The translations under genes and the position numbers were made by a program. DNA of 64,000 bases from Naematelia aurantialba. Lineage: Eukaryota; Basidiomycota; Tremellomycetes; Tremellales; Naemateliaceae. The stretch covers positions 248,001 through 312,000 of the forward strand of contig JAKFAO010000006.1 of the NCBI GenBank assembly GCA_021527695.1, read 5' to 3'. This document shows positions 33,671 to 45,150 of this stretch, piece by piece (the stretch's first letter is position 1; every line of letters begins with the position of its first letter). The notes below the pieces were generated by a model. It searched no databases. It worked only from the letters and a program-made list of their open reading frames with translations, and had not been told where the DNA came from.

Positions 33671-36600
33671 ATGGGCCAAGAGGTGCAAGCGGGCCCGTCG
33701 ACGCCGGCCCGTCCCAGAGTCGCCAACTTTGATTCGTCCGACTCCGAGTCCGAGTCGACGCCGACACCGTCGCCGTCGCCGAAATCGGTCAATGGAAGCC
33801 CGCTGAAGAAACGCACAATCTCGGCGGTCCATGGTGCTGGTCCGTCGAAGCGCAGGCTAGTGAACGGCTCTAGAAATAAGGAGAAGGGAAGTGGGACGGC
33901 CACTGGTAGTGGCAGTGGGATGAGGAACGGGAGTAGGAGTAGGAGTAGGAATCGGAGTGGGAGTAGGAATCGGAGTGGGAGCGCGAGGGCGGACCAGGAC
34001 CAGGACAAGGACGGTGCGAAGCGGCGGAGGAAGGAGGTAGCGGAAGAGCTATTCGAGGTGCGGCAGCACTTGCCGTTCTACCAAGGTACGCATGTGCCTC
34101 TGCTCCTCCTCCCCTCGCAAACCACTCGCCCTTGATGGACCGGCTTGCAGGGTTCGTTGTGGTGTATTGGATGAGGGGGTTTCGGCGGCTGATCCCGGCA
34201 GGGCGTAGGCAGATCTTAGAGGAGATCATGGGCAACGATACGACTATCGTGCGTATCCTACCGTACAGTGTGCTCTCATCTCTCATGTGCCCTCCATCGG
34301 CTCTCATCTCTCCTTCATCTCTCGTCTCTCATTTCTCACTCCTCACCCTCACTCTCACTCTCACCATCACCCTCACCCACACACACACGCACACGCACCT
34401 CTCAGCTCATCTCATCACGACACATGACGGCGATGGTGATCCTGACCATCACCACAATGCAACGATGCTGACCACGGCTTAGATCATCGGCGAGACAGGG
34501 TGCGGCAAGTCGACGCAACTACCGCAGCTCCTGCGGACCCACGCACTGTCTCTCAACCACTACGGCGCCAACGACCCCCACGCGTCCCGCTTCGCCAGAG
34601 GACCTAGTATAGCTGTGACCCAGCCGCGAAGACTGCCGACCATCGCGCTGGCCAATCGGGTGGCCGCCGAGATGGGGTGCGTAGTGGGTGGCGAGGTCGG
34701 GTATAGTGTGCGGTTTGAGGATGTTACCGGAAGGGGGACACGGGTGCGATACTTGACAGAGGGTGTCTTGATGCGGTGAGCACTCGCCCGAACTAGCTGC
34801 TGTACCGCTCTTCTATATCCAAACCACCTACCCTTTGATTGATTACTTCTACCATTTTCGACTCTGGACGTCGCTCCCTTCACTTCTCAGCTCTGATGGT
34901 ACCGAGTGAACTAGACGCAGAGACTGACTTGGATGCAACGCAGAGAGCTAGCAAACCCTGATCTTACGAGCACAAAAGTAGAAGGCGGTCTACCCACGCC
35001 AGCGCCATCGAGACAGGGAACACAAGATGACGAAGAGGGCAATCTCAACCTTCTGCTGCGGTACGATATTATCGTAATCGACGAAGCGCATGAACGGACG
35101 CTGAACACCGATTTTCTCTGTGGTGCTCTCAAGCGGATACAGAAGGCGCGGAAACGGCTCGTGGCAGAAGCTGCTCTGGACAGTAGCAAGGGCAAGTGCA
35201 AAGAGCAGGGTGCAGCCGCAGTACGGGAACTCAAGATTGTCGTCATGAGCGCTACCTTGGATCCTAGCAAATTCCAGCGCTTCTTTGAGACGTGAGTCCT
35301 CCCTAGATGTACCGCATGATGAGCGGATGCTGAAGGATTTCAGCGAACGAGAAGCATTGTTAGTCAAGGGCCGCATGTTTACAGTCGCGACGTCCTATAC
35401 TGTCGCTCCGGTCGATGACTTTATCGAAGAAGCGGCGAGAAAGGTCATGCAGATACATTGCTCTAAACAGGAAAACGCAGGGGATGTACTCGTCTTCATG
35501 CCGGGTGCGTATCCGCATAGTGCATAGCGAGATATGTGGCTCATGAGTCAGGTGCTGAGGAAATTGAAAACTGCTGTGAAGTGCTGAGGCGAGCGGCGGC
35601 AGAGTTGCCGGAAGGACACACGCAGGTATGTCTTGACTCGAGACTCAATAGTTGGTGTTGAGTCCGTCGCAGCTACAGATCCTCCCCTTGTACAGCTCGC
35701 TACCCCCTGCAGCACAAGCCAAGATCTTTGCCCCCACAGCCAAGAGCACCCGCCGCGTTATAATTGCAACCAACATCGCCGAGACCTCCATGACGATCCC
35801 GGGAGTCTCTTTCGTCGTCGATAGCGGATACAAGAAGGAGAAGGAGTACATCTTCCGTCCTTCCGGCGGTGAGTGCAGTACTACGCATACGCATCGGATG
35901 GGCTGATGACGTGCAGCGATCGAACATTTGGCCAAGAAGCCTGTCAGCAAAGCGGCAGCATGGCAACGGACAGGCCGAGCCGGTCGAGAAGTGAGCTTGA
36001 TGTGGATAGCATATTGGAGACCCGACTGAAGCGTCGTAGCGAGCTGGCGACTGTTATCGTCTGTTCACCCAAAAGGCTTTCGATATGCTTGATGCGTTTG
36101 ATGCGCCTGAGATACAACGCTGTAATCTCGCGTCGGCCGTGCTTCAATTGGTGGCTATGGGTCTGAATCCATTTACTTTCGACTACATTGATCATCCCGG
36201 GCGCGATCCAAGTGAGCCGAGCCGTTTGCTCCGTCGTCCGTCACTCACGTCATTCAGTTGCGGCTGCGTTTCAGACTCTAGCTGGATTGGGAGCGCTTGA
36301 TTCTCCCACGTGCATCGCACCACTCGGCAAAGCGATGCTGCGCTTCCCCCTGGACCCGGAGCACGCTCGTATCCTCATCGCGTCTTTCGCACTCGGCTGT
36401 CCATCAGAGATCATCGATATCCTTTCGCTCATAAACGCTGGACCTGTGTGGATCGATCGCGTCAACGACCGCGACGAAGCTGCAGCGGCGCGTGCCAAAT
36501 TCTTACACCGCGACGGCGATCATCTGACAGCGATGAAGGTCCTGAGGGAATACATTGACCTCAAGGGACGAGGAGACAAGAGCCTCGCGAGGTGGTGTCG

Positions 36601-37124
36601 CGAGAACTATGTGAACCAAAAGACAATGACGGCCGCTATCAAAGTGCGAGATCAGCTGCGGGAGTTGGCGGAGCGCGAGGGCAGGGATTGGCGGGTATCG
36701 TGTGGGAATGAGACGGATGTGGTTGTGCGGAGTCTCCTTCAAGGGCTGTTCATGAACACCGCGGTGATTCAGAGCGATGGCTCGTATCGACAGACGGCGG
36801 GGCCTCAGGTCAGTCTCGAGTTTCTGCTGGATTAACGACCACGAGAGAGGTGCGGTTGACTGATATGGCGTAGCTGGTCAAAATCCATCCATCTTCGGTC
36901 CTGATGAGCAAGAAAGTGCCGGCAATCCTCTACGACGAGCTGGTACGTGGTCACCGACATGATTTTCTGGTGTGACGGGTATTGAGCCCGATATATAGGC
37001 AATCACGACGTCGGTGTACGCGCGGAACGTGTCGTCGTTTGATCAACACTGGCTGAGCGAGATACCGTGGTTCAAGCAGGCAGGACTGTCGGTCGCGCAA
37101 GCAGCAGACAAGACCCTGTTATGA
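33671..37124 (+). CDS. DEAH-box RNA helicase, DHX33/Prh1-like, 841 aa
   Basis: An ATP-dependent RNA helicase. Exons 33671-34085, 34202-34248, 34483-34775, 34944-35291, 35344-35504, 35552-35625, 35673-35868, 35917-35990, 36040-36211, 36258-36808, 36874-36942 and 36999-37124. A Ser/Arg/Gly-rich head (about 130 residues) precedes LPFYQGRRQILEEIMGNDT. Motif I is GETGCGKST (157-165); motif Ia TQPRRLPTIALA; motif II DEAH at 298-301; motif III SATLD; motif V ATNIAETSMTIPG; motif VI QRTGRAGRE. The HA2/ratchet region (RFPLDPEHARILIASF) and OB fold (VKIHPSSVLM) follow, ending SVAQAADKTLL. There is a roughly 28-residue insertion just before the DEAH strand. The short C-terminus and motif wording favour the DHX33 branch (rRNA synthesis and ribosome biogenesis) over the spliceosomal Prp2/16/22/43 helicases, but that is inference. 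Confidence 0.88.
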
Positions 37125-37855
37125 GCTTGATCCCGTCACGTGTCGCCACACCCCTTCGCCCGCGACCATGCTGTGTCGGGTAGGTCTGACGCTCCTCGTT
37201 GTGGGCGACGTTTGAGCCCCGCTGGCCTCCTTTCGCCTGCTGGTCCGTGAAAGGATGGTGGCATTCAAGACGAGCAGATCGCCAGGATGCAGGGAGCAGG
37301 GAGCAGGCAGGGGCGGGTTGATTGTCTATCGTGCTGGTGTTTATGCATGAGTCTTGAAGTCAAGATAAGAGTACAGTTGAACTACTACCCCGTTCTCGGC
37401 CACCCCACAACGCTCGCCACTCGTCGTTCCGCCGATCGAGACTCTCTGCAGCACCTCTAAGTTTCGTTGCGTCCTTGCGTCGTCGTCCTTGAGAGGGGAT
37501 TGCGAAGGTTCGACCAGCGCCAGACTCCGGTCTCGAGGACGGCCGGCACGAGAGCAGACCGTCTGTAACGCACGTCGTCACGTCCGCGCCTCCATCCTTC
37601 CCTCTGCCCGGCGTCGTCGCTCTTGGCCCCATTGCCACTCCGTCTTCATCCCCATCTCCGTCTCAGTCCACCTCGCCGTTCCTCCACCCGCTTGCGATCG
37701 GCCTACTCGTACTCGTGTTCCTTGGCTTTCTAGCGACTTTCCACCCCGATACACTCCCATTCAGCCTCAACCGCAACCGCAATCCCAGCCGCAACCCCAA
37801 CCCAAACCCCAGCCCCAACCCCAATCCAGCTCCCAGCTCCAGCGCCAACCCCACC
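37125..37855. promoter_or_regulatory. Spacer/5' region of the DPRA-repeat protein gene
   Basis: 731 bp. From about 37495 to 37855 the frame of the downstream gene stays open and encodes a hydrophobic stretch (LAIGLLVLVFLGFLATF, about 37690-37740) followed by NPNPNP repeats, but contains no ATG. It is either a 5' leader or the end of an unseen first exon. A GGGAGCAGGGAGCAGGCAGG repeat lies near 37292. Confidence 0.5.
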
Positions 37856-39544
37856 ATGTCTGATCCGCGAGCCAAATCCGCCGACCCGCGCGCGGCTTCG
37901 TCCTCGTCTTCGTCCAAAGACCCGCGCGCAGCGTCGTCCTCGTCGTCGTCCAAAGACCCTCGAGCAGCCAGCAGCAGCCGGGGCGATCCCAGGGCCGACC
38001 CTCGAGCCGACCCGCGCGCAGCCGGTGCGTCGTCTTCGTCTCGCCCGTCCGGATCGTCCAGCGGTAGTGGCGGTGGCAGCGGCAGTGGCGGGGGGTCAAG
38101 CTCGTCGTCGTCGTCGGCGCCAAAGGGCGACCCGCCCACGCCTACGCCGTATATCTCTGCCAATGCGTGGATGTCGTTCTTCCTCTTCTGCTGTCTCGTC
38201 CTCATCATCCTCCAGGGCCCGCTCGGCCTCACCGGGGGGACCGGCGTCCTGCCCAGTCTGCCCGGGTTCGGCGGCTTGGGCGGCTTAGGGTTCGGCGGGT
38301 TCGGCGGGTTCGGCGGGATCGGCATGGGGGCCGGAAACGTGGGCACAGGCGCAGCGGTTATGGCGGGGTGTGGAGGCGTCGTGGCTGCTGCGATGCCGTG
38401 TGCGCAGCAGGTGCAGCCAGCGATGCCGGTGCAGATGGCACCGGTGGTGCAGGTCGCTGCGGCGCCAGTACAGGCGCCAGCAGCGGTGCCGCAGATGGGT
38501 GGGCAGGGGAATATCGCGAGCCCGTACGGCGGCGGCGTGTGGAGCTGGTATGCGAATGCAGCCCAGCCACAGCAGCCGCAACAGCTGCAGCCTCAACCAC
38601 AAGGTGAGACCAAGACGGTGTGACAGCGATGTCTGTGTTAGGAACACAGGATTGAAGGGGGGGAGGGACAGGAGACTGGTAGGGCGCTTAGCGGGGGGAT
38701 AATGGTGAGGAGGGGAAGGATGTGGAGGTGCATTCCGTACAACGCTGATGGTCTAGGCTACTATTACCAGCCCCAGCCGCCCGACGGATACGTCTACGTC
38801 CGTCGGCAACCCCACGCGCACGGATACCAGGCTGTGCAGTACCAGCGCGGCCCGGGGGTACAGGTCCAGCTCGCCGGGAACACAGGTATGCTCTGCTGGT
38901 ACTACCCCTACCTCTGTACTTCGCTCATCAATTTTGGTTTCCCATGACCGCTTCGTTCGTTGCTTCCTACGCTCGTACTGTTTGTTCTCTCGCTTTCGCT
39001 TTCGCTTGCATTCGCCGATTTGTCAATCGTATTTTCGCCACTCGTCTTTCGCCACTCATATTTCGCCACTGTTGTCGTGTCTTCATATCCGTCTTGGTAT
39101 TTTGTGGGTTGTGTTCGGCAATCCGTGCTTTGTGCTCTCTGGGGTCATCGTCTCGCTCCGCCCTTTCTCTAACCCGTGACATGGTCCCTGCCCAGACGGC
39201 GCGCAAGTACAAGTCCAGCAAGGGGGCCCCCGAGTCCAGAGTACGTGTCTCTTCCATTTCTACTTGGACCCCCGCCTCCCCAGCCTTAGCCCCATCTCCA
39301 GTCTCAGCCCCAGCCCCTCCACTTCGGCTTACCACGATAAGACACCCAGCTAACCACACGTGCAACTCGTGCGGATGTAGTCGCCGCGCCCGCAGCCGTC
39401 CAGCCAGTAACGCCAGCGCCACCGGTGCCGGTACCAGTTCTCTCGCCAGCAGGGATGGCCGGGCTTGCCAACCTCGAGAACGCGTTTTACCCCCTCCTCG
39501 TGGGGGCCATCGCGTTGCTTGTGATTTTCGACTATGCCTCTTGA
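37856..39544 (+). CDS. Orphan DPRA-repeat membrane protein, 361 aa
   Basis: Exons 37856-38603, 38757-38885, 39196-39240 and 39381-39544 (phases 1, 1, 1). The family is not recognised. Layout: an N-terminal region with eight DPRA units, some separated by Ser runs (about 3-60); a Ser/Gly spacer; a hydrophobic segment AWMSFFLFCCLVLIILQGPL (about 103-122); a glycine-rich GFGGLGGLGFGGFGG loop; a Pro/Gln/Met/Ala-rich region; a Tyr/Gln-rich exon (GYYYQPQPPDGYVYVRRQPH); a VQVQQGGPRVQ exon; and a second hydrophobic segment ending the protein (FYPLLVGAIALLVIFDYAS). The hydrophobic segments suggest a two-pass or tail-anchored membrane protein with disordered, compositionally biased loops. The introns are in frame and normal. 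The true start may lie upstream (see the leader entry). The 310 bp second intron is CTTTCGC-rich. Confidence 0.65.
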
Positions 39545-39903
39545 GCCCGAAAGTGCGAGGGGATCGGCTTGTCGGATACCATACTACACATACGTTTGTA
39601 CGTCACATCATATACCTCTGCATGGCTATCAATGCCTGACGCGACGACGTGGAGGGAGGGTCGCCGCACTTGGCATCACAGCATTCGCGCTTAGCATGTG
39701 ACTCGGCTGTAATTTGAGCTGTCACTTGCTGGCTGTACCGGTTACAACCCGACCGCAAGACGTTGGACACAACGCATAGTTGAGATGTGCATCTTGTACA
39801 AGTCACATTAACCTTTGCTCTCGTAAATCTAGTATGCTTCCATGAAATCTCGCTGCAGATCCACAAAGTCCCCCCTACGTCCGTCCCTGAAAGATTCGTC
39901 CGT
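39545..39903. other. Convergent 3' spacer
   Basis: 359 bp between converging stop codons (39544 and 39904). No gene or distinctive element is seen. Confidence 0.55.
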
Positions 39904-41918
39904 CTATGCCGCCGCCACCGGCGCGGAGAGGATTGGCATCTTCTCCTGCTTGTACCAGACGACGAACACGAGCCCCGTGAAGAGGATGTAGGCGCCTGTA
40001 AAGTAGTACGAGTTCTGGGATGCGACCCAGTCATTGACCGTTCCGTCGCCGGTAGAGAGCAGGCCGGACTGGATGGAGATGCCGATAACGCCGCCGACCT
40101 GGAAGATGATGTTTGCAAAACTGCCTCCAATGCCCGCAAATTCGACGGGGAACGCCTGGCCGTGGTGAGCTACGAGCGCCTGATGCATGCAGGGGCACTT
40201 ACCTGGATGATGACGGTGTTCATAGAGATGAAGATAATCATGCCGCCAGCCGTGCCGATCACTTGGCCGGGGAACATGTATCTCCAGTAGTCGGAGCCTT
40301 GGCCGCCGCCCGAGTAGGCGAACAGCATGCTTCCTGCGAAACACAACGCCGACGCGACGGGCTGCACGAATCGCGGCCGCGTGATGAGTTTCGGGATCGC
40401 CTGTGTGGCGACGCCGACGACGAGGGCCGTGATGCCCATGGGGAGGAGCTTGACGGCGGCGAGGATCGCCGAGTCGCCGAGCGCCGACTGAAAGTACGTG
40501 GCGATACGGAGCTGCGCACATGCGAACCACATGAAGACGGCAGAGGCCTGCAGCATCAGGGGGAAGATGTTTGGGAATCGCCAGATATCGTGCGGGAGCA
40601 GCGTGTATCCGCGCGGCATGTATCGCTCAAACACGAGGAAGGCGGCGATCAGGACGACAGAGACCACGAGCGGCGCGATGAAGACGGCCGAGCCCCAGCC
40701 CTTGATGGGCGCCTGCGTGAAGCCGAGGATGAAGAGGATCAACGCAGCCGTGAGCATGCCCACACCGCCCAGGTCCATGCGTTTCCACTTTTCAGCGCCG
40801 CTGAGCTCCTCGGCCACCGCCTCGACCCGCGGCATGAGGAACCACGCGAGCAGCGCAAAGGGCCCGACGATGATCGTGATGAAGCGGAAGTACCAGCGCC
40901 ACGAGGCGAGCAGGAACACACCGGCCAGCACCAGGGCGATCGTGTTGGCCAGCGCACCCGCCATGCCGAACAGCGCCAGTTTCTTGCCTTGGTCCTCGGG
41001 GTCTGGGTACATCTGGATGATCCTGCCACCATCAGCACCCAACGAAGAGAAAGACACAAAAAGGCAAAATCGGGGAGTCGAGGCTATAGAATACTTACAT
41101 GTTGATGGACGACGGGATGGTGAGGACGGCCAAGAGGGCCGAGATGGCACGCAGGATGTAGAACGCATACTCGTCCTTCATGAACGAGATGATGAGGTAG
41201 AAGACGGCGATACCGATGAACCCGATAGTGTACACGCGGTTAGGCGCATACAGGTCTGCAAGACGACCAGCAAAGAGCACTGTAGCATGTCTGTTAGCGT
41301 TGTTGGGTTCTTGGAGGTCGCCGGGAGCCCGGGGGGCCGAAAGCCGAAACAGAAGCACTCACGGGTCGCGGCAAAGATCATCGAGTAGGTACCCAAGATC
41401 CATGCCTCGTTGGAAGCGTTGATGTTGAGGTCGGCCGCGATGGGAGCGGTCATCAAGAATGTCGCAGATACACCCGCGGCATCGCTGCGCGCCATCAGCC
41501 TCAGTCTCCATGTCTTGTGTCTCGGGCAGGGGTTTTCCCTTTTTTTTTTTTCTTTTTTTTCATACCGGCAGGTTCTTGTGTAGACGACGACTCACATGAA
41601 CATGGAAAGACAGAAACAGAGGAGGAGGATGTTCTTGCGAGCGGGGGGAAGGGACGACAGCGAGTTGTGCTTGACGGTCGTCTGGCCCTTCTCGGCGAGA
41701 TCATGCTCGATCCTGCCCAACGTCGACTCGGAGGGCAGCTCCTTGTTCTTGACTGAGCCTTTAGGCGACACCGGGGCATTGAGGTCGGTCACGGTCTTGC
41801 CTGGGTCGGCAGTGTTATCCAACTGGATGCTCGTGAGCGTAGGTGAGCGGGTGCCAGTTCGTGGGATCTCCATGGCGGGATCCACCGCGTGCGCGGACGG
41901 GTCGACCTGTGCGGACAT
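39904..41918 (-). CDS. MFS transporter, DHA2-like drug/H+ antiporter type, 565 aa
   Basis: A proton-coupled exporter or permease of the plasma or vacuolar membrane. Exons on the minus strand: 41918-41596, 41484-41363, 41279-41099, 41022-40203 and 40155-39904. About 95 hydrophilic N-terminal residues precede TM1 (NILLLCFCLSMFIDAAG). The loop GRLADLYAPNRVYTIG fits MFS motif A between TM2 and TM3. Later segments include LALFGMAGALANTIALVLAG, WYFRFITIIVGPFALLAWFL, VGMLTAALILFILGF, AVFIAPLVVSVVLIAAFLVF and, near the end, YYFTGAYILFTGLVFVVWY. Length and segment number suggest 14 TMs, as in DHA2; the substrate is unknown. The ATG at MSAQVDPS is the first in frame. The 111 bp first intron contains a long T-rich run (plus strand). 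Confidence 0.85.
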
Positions 41919-43104
41919 GGAATTGCTAGTCCGGTGCAGAGTTGTACGGGGAAAGGGTGCCACTGTCAACAGGGAAAACGTCTACCGGCTTCTGGCTTGT
42001 TGTTGAGAGCTGTTGAAAGTAGAGATGGCGACGGTTGGCGCAGAAGACAGGGTTGCAGAGAGGGGAGGGTGAAGAGGTGACGTTTATGAAAGGGCGACTG
42101 ATCCAAGGCGACGTGGTGTCGAGTCGATACACGATGGCCGTGGCCGAGGAGATTATGAGATGCCCCATCGGCCCAAGCAAAGCGTAGACTGACCTTCGGC
42201 CTCAGACTAGTCAGACACACATGCTGTCTCTCTCTAGCTCATGTTTGCCTCTCCTCTCCTATCATGCCCTCCCTCCACTCCCTCCACCTCTTCTCCCTCT
42301 TCTCCCTCTTCTCCCTCTTCTGCCCCTCTTCTCCCCCTTCTGCCCCTTCTCCTCCCCCTCTGCCCGTTCCCACAACTCTGCTGAATCCAGCCATGTTGCC
42401 TCGAGAGAACGTTATTGCAGCTGGTGACAAAGCGACACGAAAATAAACCCTGCGAACCCGAATCACCGATGACACGTGGCAAGGCGCGAGAGCAGAGGGT
42501 TTGCGGAGAAATGGACCCTGCGTTCGATCACAACTAGCCCCGAGATCTGGTGCAGATCTCGCCGCGCCTGTGCATTTTGGGCCGACGGTCGAGCTGCCAA
42601 AGCATGACAAAGACTCCCCCGTCGGCTTGGCCCTTGGCTCCTGAATACAAAAAGTCGACACGGCTCCGCTGCCCTACACGACGTCCACCACAGCGCTGCG
42701 TAGCGTGGATGCTGGGCGATGACCTGCGGGCTGTGAGGTCGGGCAACGGAGGCACGTTTGCTGCCTTCGGCGACCGCTCCGGAGCTGTGATCGGAGGCAC
42801 TTCAGCCGAAAGGACCCCCCCCATTTTGCGTGTTTCATCGGGCATCGTTGCGGCCGCCGAGTCTCGCCGCCAGGCTTCAGTGCAGCCACCTCTGCAGGAA
42901 CTGCTAGGCACACTTGTGGCACGCCTTAGTCTCGCACGCCTTGGCTCCGCACGCATTCTAAGCATGCACGCCTATTGTGTCGTTTTAAACGTCCCCCATT
43001 TGCCACTGATAGACCGCCCGTGAGAAACTAGCCTTCCGTCACTGGCCTTCGTCCCGGTGTAGGATGGAGAAGAAAGACTCATCCGACATCTCGCGGCGCA
43101 ACCC
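41919..43104. promoter_or_regulatory. Divergent spacer, MFS transporter / LRR-like orphan
   Basis: 1.19 kb between outward starts. It includes a strong CT tract (42240-42365, CTCCCTCTTCTCC units) and, just before the right-hand gene, a short upstream ORF. No further gene is seen. Confidence 0.55.
42240..42365 (+). repeat. Polypyrimidine CTCCCTCTTCTCC tract
   Basis: About 125 bp with almost no purines on the plus strand, built of CTCCCTCTTCTCCCTCTTC-like units. It could adopt non-B structure; its role is unknown. Confidence 0.85.
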
Positions 43105-43141
43105 ATGCCAAAGCATGTGCCGACCTTCAAGCACCTCCTAG
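43064..43141 (+). promoter_or_regulatory. Upstream ORF overlapping the LRR-like gene start
   Basis: ATG 43064 opens a 25-codon frame ending at TAG 43139-43141. It overlaps the main ATG at 43105 in another frame. If the transcript starts upstream of 43064, this should reduce main-frame initiation. Confidence 0.45.
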
Positions 43142-45150
43142 CGTCGTCGTCGTCAGGCGATCAGAAGAAGAAACAGACCCCGCGGTCCGTCAATGATCTC
43201 CTCGCAAACTCGCGTGCGCAGAGCTCGGCGCGGACGCCGCGGCATGTGGTTGTCGAGCCGGGGATGGGCGTGAGTGGCGTCGAAGATGTCGTGGAGAGTG
43301 CCGTGTTACCGTGAGTGCTCGTGATCTCCCTCGTGCTCTTCGTGTCTCTTCCGAATGGCTGCTTTATCTTTCTTCCTCGTCTTCCTTCATGTGTCTTTCT
43401 CTTGAAGACCGCAACTTCTCATGTCCCCTTCATGATTCCGTTCGAGGCTAGAGGGATGACTGGAAGGAAGATCTATCCAGAGCTGACTTTGATAGGGCAG
43501 AACAGCTCCGCAGACTCCAGGCGGCCCAACGCTCACTTCGGCGAACAATCGCTGGGCCGGCCCCGCCGCCATCGTGGTCGTCTGGCTCGGTAGCTCCCAG
43601 TCCCAGCCCCAGTTCCTCAGCTCAACAAGCAGGCGGCAGACGCGAGCCGCCAAGGCGCAGGCGGGTCACTGGACCCCAGCTGGAGAAGGCTTCGGCTGTC
43701 CTGAGTCACCGGTTGCCATCGAAGACGCGGCTGGTCGAGCATTGTCTGTTTGCGGTTCTGGTTTATCTGGAGGATGAGACGCCGCTGGCCCTCGAAGGCG
43801 AGGGCGAGGGCAGAGACGCGGCGGCCGTGCCGCTGTGCCAGGTGATGCGCGAGCAAGTCGGCTACCTCGTCCCGCACCTGAGGTCCGCCTTACTGGACCT
43901 TGCCTCGGTCCAGCCCGAGAACGGGAGGAGACTGAGTGACCACAGTCTGCGGGCGGTCCTAGCTACTGGGGACAGTCTGGAGTTTGAAGCAGAGGCAATG
44001 GGGCAACTATCTGTTTCTAGCACTCCAGACGACCTCGATTCTATACATAAGGACATCGCCAAGGATAGCGGCAACTACGACGGCGAGTACCAACGCGACG
44101 ACAGCTACAGTAATGGCCACACCATCACCGACGACGCCACCAACACCATCACCGACACCATCACCGACACCAACACCGACACCAACACCGACGCCGACGA
44201 CGACAGCTCGACCAGCTGGGACACCCGTACTCCCTCCCAAACATACCTCGACCTCGCGCACCTCGCGCTCACCCTCCACCCCAATCCCACGTCGTTCCTC
44301 CGCCTCTCACTCCAACTAGGCCACCTCGCATTCGTCCCGACCTCGCTCAACCTCGCATACAGCTACGTTGCAGACCTGGGGCGGCTGGTCGACGTGTTGC
44401 CGCTGTCGATGAGGGAACTGGGGCTGTGTGGCGTGCGTACGGGGTCGAGCGCGGAGGGTTGGCGACGGGGTCTGGCGGCGCTGGGGCGAAAGATGCTTGT
44501 TATCAAAGTGAGTGGCGATGAAGAGTTCCCGCTCGGCTCTTCGCGGCCTGTCTCCTTGGTTGTCCCTCTGATCCTTGTGTCCTTGGGATCTTATGTTCTT
44601 TTGTTAGACGCGTGTTGTAGAAGCGCCTGTTTGAGGACGCGCCTCTGGGTTAAGCGTCTTTGCATGGCTGAAACGTCTGCAGGTGCTGGATCTCTCGGAA
44701 TCGCCATGGCCCATCACGCCGGCATCCCTCGTGTCGCTCTTACATCCCCCGTCGACGCGGCTGCCCTCGCTCCGGCGCCTCGGACTGCGGGGGGCTCTCA
44801 GGCGCATGACGCAGGACGTGGACCCTGATGCTGGCCATGAGGGCTCTCGTGCACGCAGCGGCAGTATCCATGATGTAGGTGGAGGCGTACGGGAAGCTGC
44901 GAGAGGGGCTAGGGACGTCGCGACGGCGGCACAGGATGCTGGCAGAGACGTACGGCAAGTTGGGAGAGAGGTACGGGAAATTGCGAGAGAGCCACGGGAA
45001 GGTGGGAGACGAGGATGTACAATAGAGCCAGGGGGTGCAGCGGGGATATCGGCGGGCGAGAAGGAGACGAAGAAGCGCTTGCTCGAGGTCATCCGGGGAG
45101 CTGGGAGGAAGCGGTGGATCGAGGTCATCTGGGACGATGATGGGCTGTAG
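43105..45150 (+). CDS. Uncharacterised leucine-rich-like protein, 561 aa
   Basis: Exons 43105-43310, 43496-44507 and 44683-45150 (phases 2 and 0). The family is not recognised. The N-terminus is basic and Ser-rich (MPKHVPTFKHLLASSSS), then comes a helical LRRLQAAQRSLRRTIAG stretch and a region near TRLVEHCLFAVLVYLED. A Thr/Asp repeat (ITDTITDTNTDTNTDADDD) is coded by tandem ACCATCACCGAC units at about 44120-44200. The second half has leucine-rich segments with regular spacing (LDLAHLALTLHPNP, LRELGL-like MRELGLCGVRTG, VLDLSESPW, LPSLRRLGLRG), which resembles degenerate F-box-associated LRRs. The C-terminus has VREAARGARDVATAAQDAGR heptads and ends RKRWIEVIWDDDGL. No F-box is visible. An upstream ORF overlaps the start. 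Confidence 0.65.

Noticed and set aside
33481..34008. 175-codon minus-strand frame with a hydrophobic Leu/Pro stretch
   Set aside because: It mirrors the Ser/Arg/Gly-rich head of the DEAH helicase on the other strand.
37663..38346. 227-codon minus-strand frame rich in Pro/Asp
   Set aside because: It is a shadow of the DPRA and Ser repeats of the plus-strand gene, which has consistent introns and a C-terminal membrane segment.
40113..41105. 330-codon plus-strand frame
   Set aside because: It is antisense to the large MFS exon and is a charged low-information translation.
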